A stretch of 54,333 bases of DNA, taken from an uncultured Clostridia bacterium. Lineage in GTDB: Bacteria > Bacillota > Clostridia > Christensenellales > UBA1242. The translations under genes were made by a program, and so were the position numbers. The notes beneath the pieces are model-generated. The model saw only the letters and a list, made by a program, of their open reading frames with translations, made no database searches and was not told the DNA's origin. The DNA is taken from NCBI GenBank assembly GCA_937893125.1, contig CALBHW010000046.1:1-54333 (forward strand), written 5' to 3'. Positions 17,179 to 24,607 of the stretch are shown piece by piece (positions within the stretch are counted from its first letter, which is position 1; every line of letters begins with the position of its first letter).

Positions 17179-18325
17179 AAATAATGCAAAATGGATTTTT
17201 TCTTTAACGCTTGTTTTGGTTGTGTTTGGCGCGATTATGGTTTATAGCGCGAGTTTTTATTCGGCAAGCAGGAATTATAACAATCAATACTTTTTCCTTA
17301 TCAAGCAACTCCTTGGAATTGCAGTTGGCACGGCTTTTATGATAATTTTGTCGAAAATTGATTATAATAGGTTGCCTAAATTTTCGATACCTTTTGTTAT
17401 TGTGACTTTTATTTTGCTTGGTCTCGTTTTTGTCCCAGGCATTGGCGTCGAAAATTATGGCGCTAGACGATGGATACGTCTTGTTGGTTTTACAATTCAG
17501 CCTAGTGAACTTGCAAAATTTGCTTTTGTACTGTTTTGTAGCGTTTATTTAAGTAAAAACTATGAAAAAATTAAAAATTTCAAAAAATTATTACCGATTT
17601 TGATTGCTGGATGCGGTTATTGCTTGATGATAATTTTGGAACCCAATATGTCAATTACGATGTGTATGGGGCTTGTGATGCTTTTTATGCTCTTTATTGG
17701 CGGGGCATCTTTTAAACATTTTTTGATTTTGTGTGTGCCTTTTATTTTGCTTGTTCCAGTTTTAATTTTAATTGAACCCTATAGGTTGCTTAGACTTCTT
17801 GCTTTTATTGACCCTTGGGCAAGTCCAAAAGGGGAAGGGTATCAACTAATTCAATCTTTCTTCTCAATCTCAAATGGCGGAATGTTCGGTGTTGGACTTT
17901 TTAATTCAAGACAAAAATTTCTTTTTCTACCGTTTGCTGAGAGTGACTTTATTTTTGCAATTATTTGTGAAGAACTAGGTTTGGTTGGTGCGATTTTTGT
18001 TATACTAATATTTGCTCTTTTAATAACTTTTGGCGTAAAAGTTGCTATAAATGCAAAAAATCGTTTTGGTTGTTATCTTGCTAGTGGTATAGTGTCTGTT
18101 ATTGCAATTCAAACAATTTTAAATATTGCAGTTGTAACGGGAAGTATTCCGCCTACAGGGCTGCCACTTCCATTTATAAGTAGTGGAAGCACATCAATAG
18201 TCGTTTTTATGTCAGCAATGGGCGTTTTATGTAACATAGACAAGCAAAACAGGTCACAAGAAGTTAATCAACAGTTAATGTCAAAAACTCCATTTTTCAG
18301 CTTAAAACGAAAGAAAAAATTATGA
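17144..18325 (+). CDS. ftsW: SEDS peptidoglycan polymerase FtsW
   Basis: FtsW polymerises lipid II at the septum together with its class B PBP partner. The 393-residue protein has about ten membrane helices. Conserved blocks include VYSAS near the N-terminus, ARRWIRL with IQPSELAK, the LEPN loop, and PPTGLPLPFISSGSTS near the C-terminus. The 35-base overlap with murD implies coupling, and AAAGGA lies five bases upstream of the ATG. RodA is a paralogue, but the position between murD and murA favours FtsW. Confidence 0.93.
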   Translation: MKILKSQKTLFKNNAKWIFSLTLVLVVFGAIMVYSASFYSASRNYNNQYFFLIKQLLGIAVGTAFMIILSKIDYNRLPKFSIPFVIVTFILLGLVFVPGIGVENYGARRWIRLVGFTIQPSELAKFAFVLFCSVYLSKNYEKIKNFKKLLPILIAGCGYCLMIILEPNMSITMCMGLVMLFMLFIGGASFKHFLILCVPFILLVPVLILIEPYRLLRLLAFIDPWASPKGEGYQLIQSFFSISNGGMFGVGLFNSRQKFLFLPFAESDFIFAIICEELGLVGAIFVILIFALLITFGVKVAINAKNRFGCYLASGIVSVIAIQTILNIAVVTGSIPPTGLPLPFISSGSTSIVVFMSAMGVLCNIDKQNRSQEVNQQLMSKTPFFSLKRKKKL

Positions 18326-18386
18326 AATTTAATAGAATTGTAAAAAATATGTAATGTTTTAAATTTTATTAAGGAAATTGTTTTGT

Positions 18387-18417
18387 GGCAAGCCATATAT
18401 GGTTTGTCTCTTTTTTA
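18387..18417 (+). terminator. Intrinsic terminator after ftsW
   Basis: GGCAAGCCAT pairs with ATGGTTTGTC (two G-U pairs), then TCTTTTTT. It probably ends the murE-to-ftsW unit and isolates murA. It sits where murG would be expected. Confidence 0.75.
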
Positions 18418-18596
18418 TGACATTTTTTTAAATGACCTAGAACATAAATGCTTTTATGCATTACAATTTTGTTTTTTAATTATTTATGATGGCTAAAATC
18501 ATAATTATATTAAAAATAATTATTAAACATTTTTAGCACAAAATTTTTCACACAAAAATTGTCTTTTCCATAAAATGATATGTAAGGGGTCATTTT

Positions 18597-19847
18597 ATGG
18601 ATAAATTTGTTATAAACGGCGGGAAACCTCTTGTCGGTAGTGTTTGCGTTCCAAGGTCAAAGAACTCAATTTTACCTATTTTGGCAAGTTGCGTTTTGTG
18701 TCGCGAAACGGTTACTTTGCACGACTGCCCGCATTTTTCCGACATCGATAATATGTTGGAACTTTTGTCTATATTGGGTGCAAAAATTGAAAAAGGGCAT
18801 AAAAATATACATATAGACTGCAAAAACATAACAAATTGCACTTTGCCTGACGATTTATCAAAACAAATTAGGTCGTCCATTTTTTTGTTAGGACCTCTTG
18901 TGGCGAGATTTGGTTGCGCGAGAGTTTCTTATCCAGGCGGATGTGAAATTGGCGCGCGCCCGATAGACTTGCACTTAAAAGGTTTAAAGGCGCTTGGCAC
19001 AAAAATTGACGAAAAATATGGTAAAATTGACTGTTATGCCCACAAACTCGTTGGTGCCGACATTCATTTAGATTATCCGAGTGTTGGTGCAACCGAAAAT
19101 ATTATGATGGCGGGCGTTCTAGCGACTGGAACAACGCGAATTTTTAATTCGGCAAAGGAACCCGAAATTGTTGACCTTCAAAATTTCATAAATTCTATGG
19201 GCGGGAAAATAATGGGCGCAGGGACTGACACAATTGTTATTGAAGGTGTAGGGAATCTTCATTCAACGGAGTACACGCCAATTCCTGATAGAATAATTGC
19301 GGGAACATATTTGCTTGCTGGCGCTATGTGTGGTGGAGATATTTTGATAAAAAATGTCGATTATGCTCATATTTACTCGCTTTTAACTAAATTTAAAGAC
19401 GCGGGTTTTGACCTTAACATAAAAGATGATAATATTAGATTGCGTGCGGGAAGGGAAAAGAAAAGTTTTGGCAAAATTGATACAATGCCTTACCCTGGTT
19501 TTCCAACCGACCTTCAAGCACAAACTTTGGCTCTTCAATGTGTAAGTAATGGCGTGTGTGTCGTAACGGAAAATTTATTTGAAACAAGGTTTAAGCATGT
19601 TCCAGAACTTATAAAAATGGGCGCAAATATCATAACAAAAGATAGGACCGCAATTGTAACTGGTGTAAAAGACCTTTATGGCGCTGACGTTTCCGCAACT
19701 GATTTGCGCGCTGGGTCGGCGCTTGTTATGGCGGGCATATATGCGCACGGGCAAACAACGATTTCAAATGTACATAATATAGATCGTGGGTACGAATCTA
19801 TAGAAAAAGTTTTTAATGCACTTGGGGCAGATATAAAAAGAGTATGA
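18597..19847 (+). CDS. murA: UDP-N-acetylglucosamine 1-carboxyvinyltransferase
   Basis: MurA transfers enolpyruvate from PEP to UDP-GlcNAc, the first committed step of peptidoglycan synthesis. The 416-residue protein has the N-terminal SKNS motif with its Lys-Asn pair. Its active-site loop is PGGCEIGARPIDLH, with Cys116 as the residue that fosfomycin alkylates in the family. FPTDLQAQ and the C-terminal DLRAGSALVMAG block are also present. A Cys rather than Asp in this loop predicts a fosfomycin-sensitive type. GTAAGGGG precedes the ATG. Confidence 0.96.
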   Translation: MDKFVINGGKPLVGSVCVPRSKNSILPILASCVLCRETVTLHDCPHFSDIDNMLELLSILGAKIEKGHKNIHIDCKNITNCTLPDDLSKQIRSSIFLLGPLVARFGCARVSYPGGCEIGARPIDLHLKGLKALGTKIDEKYGKIDCYAHKLVGADIHLDYPSVGATENIMMAGVLATGTTRIFNSAKEPEIVDLQNFINSMGGKIMGAGTDTIVIEGVGNLHSTEYTPIPDRIIAGTYLLAGAMCGGDILIKNVDYAHIYSLLTKFKDAGFDLNIKDDNIRLRAGREKKSFGKIDTMPYPGFPTDLQAQTLALQCVSNGVCVVTENLFETRFKHVPELIKMGANIITKDRTAIVTGVKDLYGADVSATDLRAGSALVMAGIYAHGQTTISNVHNIDRGYESIEKVFNALGADIKRV

Positions 19848-20125
19848 AAAATCTTTTTTATAATTTTGAAAATTTAATACAAAAATGTATCCATTAAAAT
19901 GAAAAACGGTTAAAAATTGCTTTTAAGACCTATTTATTGCTGTAAATAATTTTTGTTATTTTTTGAATAAAATTATAAAAAAATTTATACCAAATTTAAG
20001 GCTACTTTTGTGAAGTTTTTTGGACAAGCGTTGTTGTAAAACATAAATGTTTTAACTTATGATTTTTTATAAAAACACGCAAATAGAGAAAAAGAAATTT
20101 AAAAACTTAGTAATTGGAGAGTTGT

Positions 20126-20944
20126 ATGAAAAAGAGACGTTTAATCATCATGATTTGTGTTTTGTTTGTTTTATGCTTTGCGCTAACATTGTCGTCGGCA
20201 ATGTTTCAACTTCAATGTGTTAAAATTAAATTTAAGGGAGAGCAAAACAAAGATTTTTGTTCAAATGATAATGCTTCTAAAATTATTTCTTCAATCCATT
20301 TTGAATACGGACAACTTCTTTTTAATCAGCCAAAATCAAAATATATTGAAAATTTGGAGCAAAATAACCCAAATTTGCGCGTTGAAGGGATAGAAGCGGT
20401 CTTTCCAAATACACTTCTTATAACTGCGAGTGAAAGGATAGGAATGTTTTTTATGAAAGAAAATAGTAAAACTTTCATAATGGATAAGGACTTTAAAATC
20501 TTAAAAATTGGTCAAGATTTGGAAGTCGATGATTATGTTAAACTAGAATTTGAATCGTCATACAAGGAAGAACAAAGCTATTTTGAATTCTTTGAAGTGT
20601 CAAGTTTTGCGTATGACATTGGGCAATTTTTAGAGGAAAACAATCTTGTTTTTGCTTCAATAAATTGTTTTTCAAATATATTAGAATCTTTAGGTAACAC
20701 TAGCTACAAACTCTTAAAAGTTTGTTTTAAAAAAAGTGGCTCGGATGTCGTCGATTTAACATTGCATTCCGAGTCTCCTTTTGGGGTGAAATTAGAGATA
20801 AAAAATGTTTTGAATAAATTTGAAAATAAATTTAAAAAACTTATAAGCGCGTTGACTACTTTGACAAAAAGAGAAAAAATTAAAACTACATATGGAACTC
20901 TAAAAATTGATGACAATTTAAACTGTTTTTGGAGCGAAAAATAG
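20126..20944 (+). CDS. DivIB/FtsQ-like cell-division membrane protein
   Basis: A 272-residue protein with a basic N-terminus (KKRR) and one membrane helix at about 6-26. An extracytoplasmic region follows whose start (LQCVKIKFKG, then LEQNNPNLRVEGIEAVFPNTLLITASER) matches the layout of a POTRA domain: beta strand, helices, then the PNTL strand. This is typical of FtsQ/DivIB, and gene order after murA fits. Overall similarity is weak and the C-terminal region is divergent. ATG 20126 follows TTGGAGAG; an upstream TTG at 20114 is unlikely. Confidence 0.7.
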   Translation: MKKRRLIIMICVLFVLCFALTLSSAMFQLQCVKIKFKGEQNKDFCSNDNASKIISSIHFEYGQLLFNQPKSKYIENLEQNNPNLRVEGIEAVFPNTLLITASERIGMFFMKENSKTFIMDKDFKILKIGQDLEVDDYVKLEFESSYKEEQSYFEFFEVSSFAYDIGQFLEENNLVFASINCFSNILESLGNTSYKLLKVCFKKSGSDVVDLTLHSESPFGVKLEIKNVLNKFENKFKKLISALTTLTKREKIKTTYGTLKIDDNLNCFWSEK

Positions 20945-21165
20945 CAAGTGCTTTGTTGGTGTGTTTGCTTTCAAATTAAAAGGTTTGCTAATATGATAGA
21001 AATGAAAAACTTGCCTGAGTTAATACAATTTTGACTTTTTTCTTTCATAATATTTTTAGACCTTGGTTAATTCTTGCTGGAATATATTGTAAAGTATTTT
21101 TATCCTTTTTTAGTTTAAAATACTATTGTTGGGATTACTCAACTAAAAGGGGAGGTGCTTTTTAT

Positions 21166-21249
21166 ATGGCAAAAAATTGCTCTAATAAAGCCTGCAAATC
21201 AAAAGCGTGCAGTAACTCGTGTTGTTCTACGAAGAACTGTGGCAAATAA
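21166..21249 (+). CDS. 27-residue cysteine-rich peptide
   Basis: A 27-residue basic peptide with six Cys (positions 5, 10, 15, 19, 20 and 25) in a regular Lys/Ser/Asn background. A near-perfect ribosome-binding site (AAAAGGGGAGG) lies eight bases upstream of the ATG, which argues strongly that it is translated. Cys spacing of five (5, 10, 15, 20, 25) is a striking internal periodicity. It has no leader or membrane segment. It could bind a metal, or be a substrate for thioether or other peptide modification. No radical-SAM or transport gene is adjacent, so a modified-peptide role is unsupported here. Confidence 0.6.
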   Translation: MAKNCSNKACKSKACSNSCCSTKNCGK

Positions 21250-21262
21250 GTAGGTAAGGGCT

Positions 21263-21310
21263 AAAGCCAACAAGTAGAAATCATTTTACTTGTGTAGTAT
21301 AAGGCTTTTC
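21263..21310 (+). ncRNA. Two-stem RNA structure after the Cys-rich peptide gene
   Basis: AAAGCC (21263-21268) pairs with GGCTTT (21303-21308). Inside it, ACAAGTA (21270-21276) pairs with TACTTGT (21287-21293). The U-run after it is short, so it is not a typical terminator. It begins only 14 bases past the peptide stop and may be a 3' stabilising structure. Confidence 0.35.
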
Positions 21311-21321
21311 CAAAAAATAAG

Positions 21322-21407
21322 AGAAGTGAAAATCTTGTTTGAAACCCAAACACATTTGTTTAGACGTCAAACAAAAATTATTTTTGATTATCACTTCTTT
21401 TATTTTT
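21322..21407 (+). terminator. Large hairpin terminator
   Basis: AGAAGTGA (21322-21329) pairs with TCACTTCT (21391-21398), and TTGTTTGA (21335-21342) pairs with TCAAACAA (21367-21374). TTTATTTTTTT follows. It probably ends the Cys-rich peptide transcript. Confidence 0.6.
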
Positions 21408-21550
21408 TTAAATATAGTTTACTTAAATTAGGTATGAAGTGCCTTTTTTAAATAATTTTGCTACAAAAAAGTAGTAATTTCCTTTAAAAGGATGCCTTTT
21501 ATTTCTTTGCTAGGAATTTTTTGTTCAATCTTTTATAATAAAAACTATGT

Positions 21551-21668
21551 GATGTTGCTTTGCTCTCAATATTCGCAAATCAATTTGCTTAACGCAAATC
21601 CACAACAAGTTGTGGCATCGCCAGTTTGAATAAACATCAGTCTTTGCTTAAGAGTAAACTCTCCGACT
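21551..21668 (+). repeat. Dispersed intergenic repeat, copy A (fullest)
   Basis: Contains several short palindromes: GCAAATCAATTTGC, the perfect CCACAACAAGTTGTGG (21600-21615) and GAGTAAACTC. The block GTTGTGGCATCGCCAGTTTG continues into AATAAACATCAG and is shared with copies at 30605-30706 (minus strand), 46978-47044 and, partly, 12901-12976. It contains no ORF. It may be a structured RNA or a decayed non-autonomous mobile element. Confidence 0.65.
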
Positions 21669-21846
21669 CAACTTCCGATAATAGTAATTAACATATTATA
21701 TATGTAGTTACATATAATATAAATGGCAAGCGCTCTTAGAAATAGCCGTAGCACAGGGAAAAATGTAATTAAAATTTATAGTATGGAAAAGATTTTACAT
21801 TTAAATAAAATTTTTTAAAAAAAATGTAAAAAGTTTAAAATTTTCC

Positions 21847-21875
21847 TTGACTAATGTTTCGTGTTTTGGTATATT
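21847..21875 (+). promoter_or_regulatory. Promoter of the Gly-Val-Cys-Leu tRNA operon
   Basis: TTGACT (21847-21852), 17 bases, TATATT (21870-21875), 31 bases before the first tRNA. Confidence 0.8.
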
Positions 21876-21906
21876 ACTAAAGTAGTCAATGAGACTGCTT
21901 GGATAT

Positions 21907-21981
21907 GCGGGGGTGGCTCAGTGGTAGAGCGTCACCTTGCCAAGGTGAATGTCGCGAGTTCGAATCTCGTCCTCCGCTCCA
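21907..21981 (+). tRNA. tRNA-Gly(GCC)
   Basis: Full cloverleaf with the anticodon loop TTGCCAA and the T-loop TTCGAAT. The acceptor GCGGGGG pairs with CCTCCGC (one G-U). CCA is encoded. First gene of a four-tRNA operon. Confidence 0.97.
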
Positions 21982-21989
21982 TTTTTTTA

Positions 21990-22066
21990 GGGAGTATAGC
22001 TCAGTTGGTTAGAGCACCTGCCTTACAAGCAGGGGGTCGTAGGTTCGAGTCCTACTGTTCCCACCA
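21990..22066 (+). tRNA. tRNA-Val(TAC)
   Basis: The anticodon loop is CTTACAA. The acceptor GGGAGTA pairs with TGTTCCC. CCA is encoded. It begins eight bases after tRNA-Gly. Confidence 0.97.
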
Positions 22067-22082
22067 ATAAAGGATTATATAT

Positions 22083-22156
<74 letters not shown>

Positions 22157-22201
22157 AAACTCAAAAGATCCTTGAGGGCAAGAACAGGTGTTATATCGTA
22201 A

Positions 22202-22287
22202 GCCGAAGTGGTGGAATGGTAGACACAAGGGACTTAAAATCCCTCGAGGGCAACTTCGTGCCGGTTCGAGTCCGGCCTCCGGCACCA
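22202..22287 (+). tRNA. tRNA-Leu(TAA)
   Basis: Class II tRNA with a long variable arm, anticodon loop CTTAAAA and encoded CCA. The acceptor GCCGAAG against CTCCGGC has one A-C mismatch at pair 5-68. Confidence 0.95.
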
Positions 22288-22297
22288 TTCAAAAAAT

Positions 22298-22337
22298 AAT
22301 CCGAACTGCTTTTAATAAGTGTGTTCGGATTTTTTAT
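22298..22337 (+). terminator. Terminator of the tRNA operon
   Basis: AATCCGAAC pairs perfectly with GTTCGGATT, then TTTTT. It starts ten bases after tRNA-Leu. Confidence 0.88.
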
Positions 22338-22378
22338 TGAAATTTTATTTAAACGCAAATCAAAATTGAGGGAATTTG

Positions 22379-22861
22379 ATGAAAAACATAATAATAGTGG
22401 ATATGCAAAGAGGTCTTATTAACGAAAGTAATATACACCTTATTGATAAGATAAACGATTATATAACTTCTAATGATTTTGACCACATTTTTGTTACGCA
22501 ATGTATCAATAATAGTCAAAGTCCATATACAAGGATATTAAAGTGGAATGGAATAAAAGATACTAGTAGTCAAGAGATGATTATAACTATGCCAAAAACT
22601 GCAAAAATTATAGTAAAAAACTGTTATGGTATTTCTCAAAAAGATATAAAGTTATTTAAAAGCCTAAAAATAAATGAGATGGAAATTTGCGGAACAGATA
22701 TAGATGCGTGTTGTTTAGCTATTGGTTTTAACTTGTTTGACAACAATATAAAGCCCATTTTTATTAAAGATTTATGTGGAACGTCAGCGAAGAACCATAA
22801 CATATTGTATTGTGCTATCCCTATAATAAAAAGGCAATTCGGGGAAGATAGCATTAGATAA
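22379..22861 (+). CDS. Isochorismatase-like cysteine hydrolase
   Basis: A 160-residue member of the isochorismatase fold, which includes nicotinamidases and other amide hydrolases. The N-terminal VDMQRG supplies the catalytic Asp, the VKNCYG region supplies the Lys, and EICGTDIDACCLAIGF supplies the nucleophilic Cys at the helix start. At 160 residues it is shorter than most nicotinamidases (about 180-210). The typical metal-site DxHxxxH is not seen, so the substrate is unknown. ATG 22379 follows TTGAGGGA. Confidence 0.8.
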   Translation: MKNIIIVDMQRGLINESNIHLIDKINDYITSNDFDHIFVTQCINNSQSPYTRILKWNGIKDTSSQEMIITMPKTAKIIVKNCYGISQKDIKLFKSLKINEMEICGTDIDACCLAIGFNLFDNNIKPIFIKDLCGTSAKNHNILYCAIPIIKRQFGEDSIR

Positions 22862-23029
22862 ATTTTTTTAATATAGCCCTTTAAGGCTCTTTATATAAAA
22901 ATAATATTTTGGGTACAACTAAAACGCCTGGTTTCCGTTAAAGATTTTATTGAGAGTTGTCATTAAATTTATTCATACTTGCTGTGTGGGTAAAAAATTT
23001 TTATCACGTCTTTTAGGTGCTTGGCGGGA

Positions 23030-23058
23030 TTGACAAGGAGCGGAGTTTGTGCTAGAAT
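23030..23058 (+). promoter_or_regulatory. Strong sigma-A promoter
   Basis: TTGACA (23030-23035), 17 bases, TAGAAT (23053-23058), 24 bases before the next ATG. AAAGGAAG is the ribosome-binding site. Confidence 0.82.
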
Positions 23059-23082
23059 GCTTTTCGCAAAAGGAAGAAAAAA

Positions 23083-23886
23083 ATGATTATTACAGCAATA
23101 GTTAAATATTCAAATAAACAAAATTTAGACAATAAAGATACTGAAATTATGATTCTTGGTGATCATAATGTCGCCCAAAGATTGCGTGAACTATTAAATT
23201 ATACGATGGCAGAAGTAGATTTGATAAGTATGGATAAGGTTTCAACCTATTATTATGGCTGTGCGGAAAAAATTGAAGGAAAATACAATTTAATAAAAAG
23301 CGACATAAAAGATATTAAGAAAAACAAGGCGATGCTTTCTCGTCTTTCTTCAAAAAAGCAAGTTAATGATTCTATTGAGAAAAAGACGAGTGAAATGAAT
23401 GATTTGATTGCCGACTATAAATATATTGGTAGTTTATCAAATGACCTTATGACGACAAAGGAAATCGAAAAACCAACTGGCGAAATTTCTAAACGCTTAG
23501 AGAGATTTTTAATTGACAAGAAAGACCTTGGTGAAATGGCGTCTTTTTACGATGTAGCAAAAGTTCTTTCAAGGTTGAATTTTGAATGTGGAACTAAATT
23601 TGAAAATCCTATTACTCATAAGGTACAAACTACTTATGAGTATCGTGGGAGTGAGGACAACTTGCTTGAAAATATTTCTGCTATAAAGCTTCACAAACTT
23701 TTGGCGCGCAAAGAAATTTACAATAATTTTGTTGAAAATGATGAAATGGTAGAAAAATATTTCAATAAAGAGTATATTGGTTCAAGAAGGAAGGACTTTG
23801 AAGAACAAATTTGTGCTGAAAGTACGCGACTTGCAGGACTTCAACAAGGGATGAAAACACATTGTGACGACGACCTTGATATGTAA
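23083..23886 (+). CDS. Unknown protein with central coiled coil
   Basis: A 267-residue cytosolic protein that I do not recognise. The N-terminal 75 residues look globular. A Lys/Glu/Asp/Ile-rich stretch at about 70-150 has the heptad character of a coiled coil (KSDIKDIKKNKAML, then EKKTSEMNDLIADY). The C-terminal half is helical and charged. No signal peptide, membrane segment or catalytic motif is evident. It has its own strong promoter and lies just ahead of an independent arsR-type gene, so a link to metal homeostasis is only positional. Confidence 0.65.
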   Translation: MIITAIVKYSNKQNLDNKDTEIMILGDHNVAQRLRELLNYTMAEVDLISMDKVSTYYYGCAEKIEGKYNLIKSDIKDIKKNKAMLSRLSSKKQVNDSIEKKTSEMNDLIADYKYIGSLSNDLMTTKEIEKPTGEISKRLERFLIDKKDLGEMASFYDVAKVLSRLNFECGTKFENPITHKVQTTYEYRGSEDNLLENISAIKLHKLLARKEIYNNFVENDEMVEKYFNKEYIGSRRKDFEEQICAESTRLAGLQQGMKTHCDDDLDM

Positions 23887-23900
23887 TTCCCAAGTTTGAT

Positions 23901-23929
23901 TTGACTTAATTTTGCGCGTATTGTACAAT
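23901..23929 (+). promoter_or_regulatory. Promoter of the ArsR-type repressor gene
   Basis: TTGACT (23901-23906), 17 bases, TACAAT (23924-23929). The ATG is 19 bases downstream. Confidence 0.82.
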
Positions 23930-23947
23930 TTAAATAAGAAGGTCGAA

Positions 23948-24274
23948 ATGGAAAGTAAAAATTTGGATTTATTAAAGGCAAATTTGCCTGACGAGCAAAA
24001 ATTGTATGATTTGGCTGAACTTTTTAAAGTGTTTGGTGATAGTACTCGAACTCGAATTTTAAGCTGTCTAAGCGTAAGTGAAATGTGTGTTAATGACTTG
24101 GCAAGCGTTTTAAATATGACAATTTCGGCTGTTTCACATCAATTGAGAGTGCTTAGGAATGCAAAACTTGTCAAAGCACAAAAACAAGGGAAAGAAGTGT
24201 ATTATTCACTTGATGATGACCATGTTATAAAAATAATGGAATGTGGATTATCACACATAAATGAAGGTAAATAG
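23948..24274 (+). CDS. ArsR/SmtB-family metal-sensing repressor
   Basis: A 108-residue winged-helix repressor. The DNA-reading helix region is MTISAVSHQLRVLRNAKLV, typical of the family. The alpha-5 metal site is complete for the Zn sensors SmtB/CzrA: Asp-x-His (DDH), then His eleven residues on, then Glu three further (SHINE). The alpha-3 ELCVCD-type site of Cd/As sensors is reduced to EMCVND with one Cys. A Zn(II) response is therefore inferred. It precedes a P1B metal-efflux ATPase, the classical partner. ATG 23948 follows AAGAAGG; an upstream TTG frame extension lies inside the promoter. Confidence 0.9.
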   Translation: MESKNLDLLKANLPDEQKLYDLAELFKVFGDSTRTRILSCLSVSEMCVNDLASVLNMTISAVSHQLRVLRNAKLVKAQKQGKEVYYSLDDDHVIKIMECGLSHINEGK

Positions 24275-24607
24275 CAAAAAAAATGCAAAATTTTTATAAA
24301 AATTGAATAAAAAGACGCAAAAATTGTTGCTTTTTATAAAAATAAAGCATATAATCAAAATAGAAAATATGGGGTGTTAATCCCTATTATTTTTGAAAAA
24401 CGATTGAATATTTGCTCAAATGTTTAAATAAAATTAAATTGCAACCATAAATATTCAAAAGGGTTTTAGGCATTTTAAATTTGACTGTTTAGAAAAAAAA
24501 GAACAAAGCGTTTAAAAATATTTGCAGTAACTGTTGTTTAAATAATTAGGTTAAAATTGATTTAAAATTTTTATATAATAGCGTTTGAATTAAAAAAAGG
24601 AATGAAA
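24275..24607 (+). promoter_or_regulatory. Control region of the metal-efflux ATPase
   Basis: This 333-base non-coding stretch holds a perfect 10-bp inverted repeat (TTGAATATTT at 24404-24413, AAATATTCAA at 24449-24458) 35 bases apart. The left half belongs to a shorter imperfect palindrome, ATTTGCTCAAAT. ArsR/SmtB operators are AT-rich palindromes of this kind, so these are candidate operators. The promoter is a perfect TATAAT (24574-24579) with a weak TTAAAA (24551-24556) at 17 bases. Confidence 0.5.

Noticed and set aside
21690..21840. SRP RNA or another known structured RNA before the tRNA operon
   Set aside because: Only an 8-bp AT-rich palindrome and a short GC patch are present; no family signature is recognisable.
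21861..22070. Reading frame across tRNA-Gly and tRNA-Val
   Set aside because: It encodes translated tRNA sequence, a known artefact.
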